A DNA stretch of 6,117 nucleotides. Source: Caldithrix sp. GTDB lineage: Bacteria; Zhuqueibacterota; Zhuqueibacteria; Oceanimicrobiales; Oceanimicrobiaceae. How positions within the stretch are numbered: the first letter of the stretch is position 1; each line of letters begins with the position of its first letter. Below, one piece after another: positions 1-6,117 of the stretch. The notes under the pieces were generated by a model. It did not search any database and had not been told where the DNA came from. It was given only the letters and a program-made list of their open reading frames with translations. The translations under genes and the position numbers were made by a program. The stretch covers positions 1 through 6,117 of the forward strand of contig SMXE01000033.1 of NCBI GenBank assembly GCA_004357015.1. The letters run 5' to 3'.

Positions 1-2597
1 AAACGCATTTCCCAGTCGAAGGGTACAACCCGGTCAAAGTTGCTACCGCGCAGTGATCTTGAAAGAAAAGCACTGTAAGAACCACGCCCGCCACCAGCAG
101 AGGAAGCTGCATCGGCGCCGGTATGGAACGCCCAACGCTGACCGCTTGCTTGATGAGCGCTCGAAGGATTCGCATCGCCAGGAGTCGGAAAACCCTGAAA
201 CGCAAAGGCGCCAGCCCCGGGAGGATCAATTGGACCCGCAGCATTCGCAACAATCTGGAAGGATTTAAAATCCGGAGGAGCGCCGGTTACCTTAACCTGC
301 ACACCATCCACATTCAGGTAGTCGTCGTCACCGCTCTGGTTGAGCTGACCTTCCAGCAGCATGTCGCCTGCTGAATTAGCAAGATTCCAGATAGGTATGT
401 TGGCGCCACCGGTGGTATCTGTATCGAATGTGACCGTATAAGTGTCACCTGTCAGTCTGGAAGGGTCAGTGACCAGAACGACAATATTGCCATCGCTTGG
501 GCCAGCGTGATCGGCCGTCTCAACCTTTGAAGAATGTGCAAACGTAGTGGCAAGTGTATCATTGATGGCCACTTCATCGCCATCAGGATTTTGACCCAAT
601 CTTTCACCTGGCGCAGTCGTTTGCGGAACGACGGTAAGCACTGTTGGCGGGCTTTCCAAGGTAACGATGGCCAGATTCGGTGCACTATTAAAGCTATAGG
701 CCGTTACACCAAAAAAATACGCGGTGCCGTTAATGAGTGGTTTTTCACGGATGCGGTCTCTGTCAAGCAGGAACGTACGGGTAATACCGGAATTACTGCC
801 AAATTGTACCGGCAGGCTGAGGACTTGACCGCTGGCTTCGTCAAATGCATCCTGGGTAATGATGGTGACTTCGTTGACAACATCAAATGTACCCAGCTTA
901 ATACCCTGGCCCAGGGGCGCGCCGGGGCTCGGCAGTTGATAGATATTGTATCCCTCAAATACAAAGCCGGTATTGATTGTATTTTCAGTTTTGGCAACTG
1001 CAAACTGGTTGCTGCCCCAGTTTAACAGAATTTCGCCGTCAAACTCACTGGCAACGACACTCGGTGCGGTGGGCGGGCTTGGAATTTCAAACAAGTTATC
1101 AAACGCCGCCTGGGCAGACCTGTCGATAAATTTCAGAACCGATATACTGGAAAGCCTATCCGAGCCCAGACCGGCCAGAACAGCAACAACAACCTGCTGC
1201 GTATCGCCTAAAGCCATGGTAAACGGGCCTGAAGCTAAAAGAATACGCCGGTCACCCGGGTTTGCATCTATCCAGCCTGAACCGGTCACGGGATCGCCGG
1301 GAACCCGGAATTTTGTGATTTGACCGGTAGTCGGGTCGATCCAGGGTTGTGCCGGGTTTTCCGGACGTGGCCGGAAGCCGCGCAGCAAATTCCACCACTG
1401 CAAGGTACCGTTATAATTTCCGCCTAACGACGGATCACTATCCTGTGAGCCTGCAGCAAAGAACGCAAAAGTAGTCATGGGTAAATTCACAAACTCAGCG
1501 CGTTTTGCCAAATTAAAAATGGCCTCGCCGCCAGCCTGAGGTACGATGGGTCCTGCAAAAAAGTCATAACCCGCAGCGGGTGGCGGCAAACCAACCTGTG
1601 CATAAGTCGCATCGTTGGTTTGTGAGTTGTAACAATATCCTAAGCTTAAAGTAGTATCGGAACCGGCGAAATCATCGCCGAAACTACCCAGATCAGGATC
1701 CGACCATTGGCACAAAAACATACTATCAATGGTTGCCGAAATCGGCGTCGTTGCCGTGCCTTTATAGATAACGGTAAATTCCTTAAAGATGATATTACCG
1801 AGCGCGTCCGCACGTTTGTAGGCCCATAAGGTAACCTGCATTTCAATACCGATGGGCGGCGAACCGTAGAATCCTTGAATCTGGGATTCATTCAAATCGT
1901 TTGCGACTAACCAGACAACCTGGTCACCGTTCGCATAGCCGGGTTCATCTGCATCGGGAAACAGAACCGGAACTTCGATTCCTTCTGCATTGGTCGTGAA
2001 CTGCGGATTATAGACGCCATCATCACCGGCGTCGTAAAACGGCGCGCCCACGTTAACAGGCCATTCCACCCAATCCGCTCGATATTGATCGCGCAGCCCT
2101 TGAATATGTCCTTCGTTGACATCAGAAGTCGTAATTTGGTTTACCTCAGCGGCATCCAGGGTCAGGTCTGCGGTTGCATAGTCTCTCCTGACTCTCCAAA
2201 TACGATCTACGAAGCTTGCTACACCCTTAGAGGTAATAGCACCGCCTAGCGTACCGGCGCCATAGGTTTGACCGCCAACACGAATTTCAGGAGCCGACCC
2301 ATCCTGGACTTTTCCGCCCCAGATAAGGCCATCCTCAAAGATGGCGGCTGTTACTGGATTATTGCCCCTGGGAAAAATCAAACCGGAACAACTGGCTGGG
2401 GTAATAGCAGATACGCCATCCGCGTAAATCCACATGGCAACCTGCCCCACGTTGACCAGGGTTCGATTGACCCCCGCTGTGGTTTTAAGAAGATGGGTTT
2501 TACGCTCTCCTTGATTGTCTTTTGCGTAGGCTGACTGGCTAAAAAGCAGTGCACCCACGGCCAAAGTCACCAATAGAGCAACTAAAATTTTTCTCAT
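1..2597 (-). CDS. Large secreted protein with FN3-like domain, 3' end beyond the window
   Basis: An uninterrupted frame runs from ATG at 2597-2595 through the left edge: 865 codons, no stop. GGAGG lies 6 nt upstream of the ATG. Residues 1-25 are a Sec signal peptide (MRK, hydrophobic core, likely cleavage AYA|KD) with no lipobox Cys, so the protein is exported but probably not a lipoprotein. Visible blocks are: DAGDDGVYNP (about 189-198, EF-hand-loop-like); VVWLVANDL (227-235); the Asp-rich WSDPDLG...DDF...DTTLSLGYCYN (298-324); GDRR...SGPF...GDTQQVVVAVLAG (about 448-475); and an FN3-like beta domain (about 508-655, with LLNWG and YNIYQ strands). The rest (about 656-865) is unassigned and includes a Gly/Ala/Ser-rich stretch. 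I recognise the architecture from large exported proteins of Calditrichota/KSB1-type bacteria; no biochemical function is known to me. It follows the TonB receptor by 93 nt and is probably co-transcribed. A C-terminal sorting domain (for example type IX secretion) may lie outside the window. The gene is confident, the role is not. Confidence 0.93.
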   Translation of the reverse strand, partial: MRKILVALLVTLAVGALLFSQSAYAKDNQGERKTHLLKTTAGVNRTLVNVGQVAMWIYADGVSAITPASCSGLIFPRGNNPVTAAIFEDGLIWGGKVQDGSAPEIRVGGQTYGAGTLGGAITSKGVASFVDRIWRVRRDYATADLTLDAAEVNQITTSDVNEGHIQGLRDQYRADWVEWPVNVGAPFYDAGDDGVYNPQFTTNAEGIEVPVLFPDADEPGYANGDQVVWLVANDLNESQIQGFYGSPPIGIEMQVTLWAYKRADALGNIIFKEFTVIYKGTATTPISATIDSMFLCQWSDPDLGSFGDDFAGSDTTLSLGYCYNSQTNDATYAQVGLPPPAAGYDFFAGPIVPQAGGEAIFNLAKRAEFVNLPMTTFAFFAAGSQDSDPSLGGNYNGTLQWWNLLRGFRPRPENPAQPWIDPTTGQITKFRVPGDPVTGSGWIDANPGDRRILLASGPFTMALGDTQQVVVAVLAGLGSDRLSSISVLKFIDRSAQAAFDNLFEIPSPPTAPSVVASEFDGEILLNWGSNQFAVAKTENTINTGFVFEGYNIYQLPSPGAPLGQGIKLGTFDVVNEVTIITQDAFDEASGQVLSLPVQFGSNSGITRTFLLDRDRIREKPLINGTAYFFGVTAYSFNSAPNLAIVTLESPPTVLTVVPQTTAPGERLGQNPDGDEVAINDTLATTFAHSSKVETADHAGPSDGNIVVLVTDPSRLTGDTYTVTFDTDTTGGANIPIWNLANSAGDMLLEGQLNQSGDDDYLNVDGVQVKVTGAPPDFKSFQIVANAAGPIDPPGAGAFAFQGFPTPGDANPSSAHQASGQRWAFHTGADAASSAGGGRGSYSAFLSRSLRGSNFDRVVPFDWEMR

Positions 2598-2603
2598 TAT
2601 TTG

Positions 2604-2608
2604 CCTCC
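2604..2608 (-). promoter_or_regulatory. Ribosome binding site of the secreted FN3-like protein
   Basis: GGAGG on the minus strand, 6 nt before the ATG at 2597. It fixes the start codon of the large left-hand gene, and the signal peptide begins directly at that ATG. Confidence 0.85.
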
Positions 2609-2634
2609 GTTATTTACTATTTTTTGATCATTCA

Positions 2635-2680
2635 ATTGAACAGATTCCGAACCCCTTTGCAGGGGCCGGAATCTTTCAAT
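2635..2680 (-). other. Intercistronic stem-loop with GNRA tetraloop
   Basis: In the minus-strand transcript, three consecutive helices nest exactly. AUUGAA (2680-2675) pairs with UUCAAU (2640-2635), AGAUUCCG (2674-2667) with CGGAAUCU (2649-2642), and CCCCU (2665-2661) with AGGGG (2656-2652). That makes 19 base pairs, broken only by a bulged G (2641) and a small 1x2 internal loop, and closed by a GCAA tetraloop of the stable GNRA class. It starts 10 nt after the receptor stop codon and ends 37 nt before the next start codon. No U-tract follows the 3' side (a run of seven U precedes the 5' side), so it is not a canonical intrinsic terminator. It could be an mRNA stability or processing element, or a partial terminator between the receptor and its downstream partner. 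Confidence 0.75.
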
Positions 2681-2690
2681 AAAAAAATGC

Positions 2691-5600
2691 TTAGAATTCG
2701 AAACGAGCGCCGAAGCGAATCTGGCGCGGATTTCCAAGTAATAGACTCCCTACGGGCGCAAGAGCGCCGGGATCGTCGGAAAAGTTATTGCCATTTCCGT
2801 TTAAATTTATAGCCTGGTGAAGAGCGACAAAAGGATCTCCGCCCTGGGCATCAATGATGGCACCGCTTAGATCCGAATCCTCCAGAAAGCCGTCATTAAA
2901 GGCATTTCCCGTTCTCGGGAAGACATTGATGACGTTTTTCCGGTTGGTAAGATTTGTAGCATAGACATAGAAATTGGTATCAAATCTTCCGAAACTAACG
3001 GTTTTGTCAAGCCGTAGGTTGACTTCAAAGTTCCAGGGAGTCAGGGAAGCATTGATACTTTCCAACGGTCTCCTGGAGCGTGGATCCGTGATTTGACCAG
3101 CACTATTAGGACTTTGCTGACCAAAATCGCCGGTTGACAAAGTAAATGGATGGCCACTGCTGAAAGTGAAAAGCAGATTCGCACCCAGGCGTTCAAGGAT
3201 GGGACCGCCGTCTCCTCTGCCAAAACGATAATCCATATTGAATGAACCCCGGTGAGGGTTATGGAAGTCCAGAGGTGAAATAACGCTCGGAACCTCTGTT
3301 CCCAACTCAATACCTGAGACTGCCGTATTTGAGACGGAGCCGGTTCCCAGTGATCTGGAAAACGTGTAGTTTAACTGTGCCGAGATTCTATTGGTTCGGC
3401 GAACCGTGACCGAAAACTCCACACCTGAAGTCGTGGCAAAATCACCATTGATCAGGACATTATAGTCGCCGGCAGGTGAATTGATATCAGTTACAACCCG
3501 GCTAATCTGAATCTGATCCTCAATATTTTTATAAAAAGCCGTTACGTCAAAAGCAGCATGATCGGTAAACTGCTGGCTAAATCCGACTTCATATTGAGTG
3601 GTCTTTTCCGGATCCAGACCCACACCAATAGGAGCCTGATTAGAGAATTGTGCCTCAAATGTATTATCGTAATAACGAGATCCGGCATAAAGATCATTCA
3701 GTTTAGGCGCTTGTACAAACTTGCCATACTGCATATGGAAAACCGTTCGATCACTAACCGGGAACGCTAATCCAAGTCTTGGACTCACTTCAACACTTGC
3801 ATCTTTATCAATTAATAGGGATAAATCCAGAGACCGGCTGGCCTGATCCCACGGTGGATTTGCAGGATCCGCATAATCAAAATCATCGTTATCAATATAA
3901 TCTACCCGGATACCGGCATTGATGACTAAATCTGACAGCTCAAATTTATCCTGGAGATAAACAGAAAAATACTTGGGATGTCTGACCCGCTCCGGACCTT
4001 CGCTGGGATCAATCTCATTGCCGAAAACATCATACCCATAAGCAAAATTGCTGATCCCGCTCGATTGACGAAAAGCTCCAATCTCTTCAGCAGTAGCACC
4101 GGCAGCCGTGGCAGCACGTAATTTATCCGGAAATTGTCTTGCAAATGTCAATGCGGTAAATTCATTTATACTGTAACTCCGAAGCGACCAGCGTTCGTAA
4201 TTAGCACCCAATTTAATTTCATGGTTTTTCTGCTGGCTTGTCAATGCAAAAGATCCGCCATAATAGCTTCGCTTGGTCTTAGCATAATCGCCCGGCGTTC
4301 CTGGCGCGGTGAAGCGAAAATCATAGAGTCGAATTTGTCTTATCCCCGCCTCCCAGGTACGAGGAGAATCGTTGCGGAAGAAGTCAACGCCTACACCTGA
4401 GTTCGCTGTGCTGTCCCAGTAGGCCCAGAAGTTATCTTTGAGAAGTGGATCATAATTAAAAGTGCGCCGATCAAAGGCATTCAGATTCACTTCATAGAAT
4501 GTATTGCTGGATATCAGATGGGTGACCTTAAGATTCACCAGGGCGGTGCTTAACTCCTGCTGTTCTACTCGATCCAGATTAAAAATACGGGCCGGTACGC
4601 GATTCTCGAAAACTTCATCCCGTTTGCGATAGCTAAGCGATCCACCCAAACGAATGATAAAAGGTTTGCTGTCGAGAACGAGGGTACCATTACCCAGCCA
4701 GCGGTTTTGCCCAGCAACCTGAACGTTACCGTCCGGCGTAACAACACCTATAGACTGAATGAAAGCTTCCGTTTCGGGGTAAAGACTCCTACCGGAGCTA
4801 AAGCTATCACTGTCAATCAATGGAAAATCAGATTGCTGGAAATTAAAGCCTTCCCAGAAACGATGAATCCGATCGTTTTCGTGAATATTCTGGCCGGCAA
4901 CAAAGAATTTCAATTTACCGCCAAACCCGGGAACCGGACCGCTTAATGTTGCCGTCAAGTCACGGTAGCCGTAAGAATAGGCACCCAGAAACTTTTCACC
5001 TTCACTGGCAAAATCATCGGTTTCACCCTGAATGGTAAAGTGATATTCAGGCCTTCCGGACTTTAGTTGCTGGCGAATAATACCGGCATTCGCACCACCA
5101 AACTCGGCGTTGTAACCACCGGCCTGAATTTGAAATTCTTCCAAAGCTTCGGGAATTACGGTTACAGCATTGTTTCCGGTGGTAACGTCACGGACATTCG
5201 CACCTTCTAAAAAATATCCCACCTCATCGCGGCGGCCGCCACGAATATAGATAATGCCGTTTTGTACAACCACACCCGGCTGCAGCGCAATTGCAGCGCC
5301 AACGCCCCGAATTGGAAGATTTTTGAATTCTTCATAACTTTGAATTCTCACCGCGTTGGTAGCATTTTTATTGACCAAAGGCCGCTCGGCAACAATGGTT
5401 ATCTCAGAGGCCTCAATGGCTTCAGAAGGCAAGCTGAAATCCACTGTGCTTGTAAGCAGGGAATTGACTCTGATATTCTCGACTCTGACATTCCTGTAGC
5501 CGATAAAGGTAGCCTTGACGGTGTAGATGCCAACGGGAACAGAGAGGATAACAAAGTCTCCGTTAATATCAGCCGCACCTCCAAAGCTTGTCCCAACCAG

Positions 5601-5738
5601 ACTCACATTGGCTCCGGGCAACCCGTCGCCAGTCTCTCGGTCCACAACCTTGCCTTTAATTTTTCCCGTTTGTGAAAAGAGCAAAATGGGGAACAGAAGC
5701 ACGGCGACGACCGAAACTAAAAAAAGTTTTTGCTTCAT
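2691..5738 (-). CDS. TonB-dependent outer-membrane receptor with N-terminal carboxypeptidase-regulatory-like domain
   Basis: A complete 1015-residue gene with ATG at 5738, GGAGG 7 nt upstream and a TAA stop at 2693-2691. Residues 1-23 are a signal peptide (MKQK, hydrophobic core, FSQ|TG). Residues 26-105 form a carboxypeptidase-D-regulatory-like beta-sandwich (GKVVDRETGDGLPGANV, then DINGDFVILSVPVGIYTV). A TonB-box-like EITIVAERP (112-120) leads into the plug (about 120-228: ALQPGV, IYIRGGRRDEVGYFLEG, AGGYNAEFGGANAGII). The rest is a 22-strand-type barrel with typical receptor motifs (SVYLQDKFE...AGIRVDY, SPRLGLAFPVSD, QYEVGF...FDVTAFYKNIED) and a C-terminal beta-signal ending RFGARFEF with terminal Phe. 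Length and order fit Oar/SusC-like receptors. The protein contains no cysteine. By family it would sit in the outer membrane and use TonB-ExbBD energy for import, although some Oar-like members serve export or adhesion. The substrate cannot be told. No SusD gene follows; the next gene is an FN3-like exported protein. Confidence 0.96.
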   Translation of the reverse strand: MKQKLFLVSVVAVLLFPILLFSQTGKIKGKVVDRETGDGLPGANVSLVGTSFGGAADINGDFVILSVPVGIYTVKATFIGYRNVRVENIRVNSLLTSTVDFSLPSEAIEASEITIVAERPLVNKNATNAVRIQSYEEFKNLPIRGVGAAIALQPGVVVQNGIIYIRGGRRDEVGYFLEGANVRDVTTGNNAVTVIPEALEEFQIQAGGYNAEFGGANAGIIRQQLKSGRPEYHFTIQGETDDFASEGEKFLGAYSYGYRDLTATLSGPVPGFGGKLKFFVAGQNIHENDRIHRFWEGFNFQQSDFPLIDSDSFSSGRSLYPETEAFIQSIGVVTPDGNVQVAGQNRWLGNGTLVLDSKPFIIRLGGSLSYRKRDEVFENRVPARIFNLDRVEQQELSTALVNLKVTHLISSNTFYEVNLNAFDRRTFNYDPLLKDNFWAYWDSTANSGVGVDFFRNDSPRTWEAGIRQIRLYDFRFTAPGTPGDYAKTKRSYYGGSFALTSQQKNHEIKLGANYERWSLRSYSINEFTALTFARQFPDKLRAATAAGATAEEIGAFRQSSGISNFAYGYDVFGNEIDPSEGPERVRHPKYFSVYLQDKFELSDLVINAGIRVDYIDNDDFDYADPANPPWDQASRSLDLSLLIDKDASVEVSPRLGLAFPVSDRTVFHMQYGKFVQAPKLNDLYAGSRYYDNTFEAQFSNQAPIGVGLDPEKTTQYEVGFSQQFTDHAAFDVTAFYKNIEDQIQISRVVTDINSPAGDYNVLINGDFATTSGVEFSVTVRRTNRISAQLNYTFSRSLGTGSVSNTAVSGIELGTEVPSVISPLDFHNPHRGSFNMDYRFGRGDGGPILERLGANLLFTFSSGHPFTLSTGDFGQQSPNSAGQITDPRSRRPLESINASLTPWNFEVNLRLDKTVSFGRFDTNFYVYATNLTNRKNVINVFPRTGNAFNDGFLEDSDLSGAIIDAQGGDPFVALHQAINLNGNGNNFSDDPGALAPVGSLLLGNPRQIRFGARFEF

Positions 5739-5745
5739 TACTAAA

Positions 5746-5750
5746 CCTCC
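5746..5750 (-). promoter_or_regulatory. Ribosome binding site of the TonB-dependent receptor
   Basis: GGAGG on the minus strand, 7 nt before ATG 5738. It confirms this start; the signal peptide begins immediately after it. The 69-nt spacer upstream (5739-5807) is AT-rich, but I see no convincing -35/-10 pair, so transcription may read through from the DUF4397 gene. Confidence 0.85.
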
Positions 5751-5807
5751 ATTACTTGGTTCATTGACTTAAATTAATAATTAAAATTCAGCACTTTAAA
5801 CGGCCTC

Positions 5808-6117
5808 TTAATTATCCGAGAGAGAGAGAAGGGACAGAGAGCCGGTACTACCAACAAGCACACAGGTTTGACGCGTGTTGGCCAATGTAACATTGCCTGT
5901 CACAGTATCCCCCGCAGCGGCGATAACAGTAATAGCATAGTCACCGGCCGGAATACTCGCATATTCAGTGAAATCGCGGTATATCCCCTCCCCTGAAAGC
6001 GTTGTATCCGCTCCTACCACTGTAACAGTAGCAAAACCGGCATCGGGAGAGGCATGTACGATCCTGAACCGTGCAGTAGAAGTGGCGGCAGTTTGATATG
6101 TCCGGCGCTCAACGAGT
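5808..6117 (-). CDS. DUF4397 domain protein, C-terminal part only
   Basis: The frame enters from the right edge (first full codon at 6116) and ends at TAA 5810-5808, giving 102 visible residues; the start lies outside the window. An internal GTG at 6020 is in frame but is not the start, because the frame and the domain continue upstream of it. ARFRIVHASPDAG (visible residues 15-27) is the hallmark opening of the DUF4397 beta domain. It is followed by the YRDFTEYASIPAGDYAITV segment (about 46-64) and closes with VLVGSTGSLSLLSLSDN. The first 14 residues (LVERRTYQTAATST) look like the end of a preceding domain or a linker, which fits the frequent tandem arrangement of DUF4397. Proteins of this type are usually exported or surface lipoproteins of unknown function; a signal peptide would be outside the window. 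It lies 69 nt upstream of the receptor on the same strand, so a shared transcript is possible. Confidence 0.85.
   Translation of the reverse strand, partial: LVERRTYQTAATSTARFRIVHASPDAGFATVTVVGADTTLSGEGIYRDFTEYASIPAGDYAITVIAAAGDTVTGNVTLANTRQTCVLVGSTGSLSLLSLSDN
5818..5830. repeat. GA/CT dinucleotide tract at the 3' end of the DUF4397 gene
   Basis: The plus strand reads six GA units and a final A (CT units in the coding strand), just before the last codons of the DUF4397 gene, in a wider pyrimidine-rich coding stretch that encodes SLSLLSLS. Slippage here would change only the last few residues, or extend the protein by about a dozen in one frame, so a regulatory role is doubtful. Confidence 0.5.

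Noticed and set aside
534..1025. Plus-strand open frame of 163 codons
   Set aside because: It lies fully antisense to the continuous 865-codon gene, has no ribosome binding site of note, and its translation lacks recognisable domain or signal features.
452..2122. Several short minus-strand frames (452-685, 704-1003, 1646-1891, 1907-2122) that could suggest a decayed gene
   Set aside because: All are in one and the same alternative frame relative to ATG 2597. Direct translation from that ATG shows an intact frame across the whole region, so these are shadows and there is no frameshift.
2598..2641. Possible promoter or operator (TTCAATTGAA palindrome, TGATCA, AT-rich run) just upstream of the secreted-protein gene
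   Set aside because: The TTGAAT and TAAATA elements are too closely spaced (13 nt) for a housekeeping promoter, and half of the palindrome is already explained as the base of the stem-loop.
2635..2680. Classical Rho-independent terminator
   Set aside because: The stem is strong, but neither strand has a U-tract directly after it; the run of T in the coding strand comes before the stem.
2549..2812. Plus-strand frame of 87 codons across the spacer between receptor and partner
   Set aside because: It crosses the start of one well-supported gene and the end of another on the opposite strand, and its middle is the inverted repeat of the stem-loop.
5262..5675. Plus-strand open frame of 137 codons opposite the receptor N-terminus
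   Set aside because: It is antisense to the signal peptide, regulatory-like and plug domains of the receptor, which are unmistakable; the translation looks like a complement artefact.
5741..5764. Seven-codon upstream frame (MNQVMEV) ending just before the receptor start, overlapping its ribosome binding site
   Set aside because: There is no clear ribosome binding site for it and no amino-acid bias of a leader peptide; a frame this short is expected by chance.

Overview
The window is a compact, entirely minus-strand segment, read from right to left. It holds three protein genes in head-to-tail order, separated by only 69 and 93 bases: the end of a DUF4397-type protein (right edge), a complete TonB-dependent outer-membrane receptor of 1015 residues, and a very large secreted protein of at least 865 residues that runs uninterrupted off the left edge. 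Every clear gene is on the minus strand; the many plus-strand open frames are antisense shadows. I see no RNA gene, mobile element or CRISPR array.

The organism looks like a didermic bacterium of the FCB group, and the style best matches the Calditrichota / KSB1 / Ignavibacteria neighbourhood. The receptor has an N-terminal carboxypeptidase-D-regulatory-like domain fused to a TonB plug and barrel (Oar / SusC-like style). The downstream protein has a conserved Asp-rich block (WSDPDLG...DD...DTTLSLGY), a GDRR...SGPF...GDTQ segment and a fibronectin-III-like domain, which I associate with large secreted proteins of those lineages. This placement is inferred from family recognition, not from a marker gene. 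Base composition looks moderate and even across the window.

Layout: 6117-5808, DUF4397 C-terminal part; 5807-5739, AT-rich spacer with a GGAGG ribosome binding site; 5738-2691, TonB-dependent receptor; 2690-2598, spacer with a strong 19-bp stem-loop capped by a GNRA (GCAA) tetraloop, followed by another GGAGG site; 2597-1, secreted FN3-like protein (3' end outside the window).

The most interesting reading is that the receptor and the large exported protein form an outer-membrane pair. It resembles SusC/SusD in arrangement, but the partner is not a SusD-type helical lipoprotein: it has a Sec signal peptide without a lipobox and a beta-rich, Asp-rich architecture. The intercistronic hairpin could set different expression levels for the two genes. 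The ligand or function cannot be read from the sequence.
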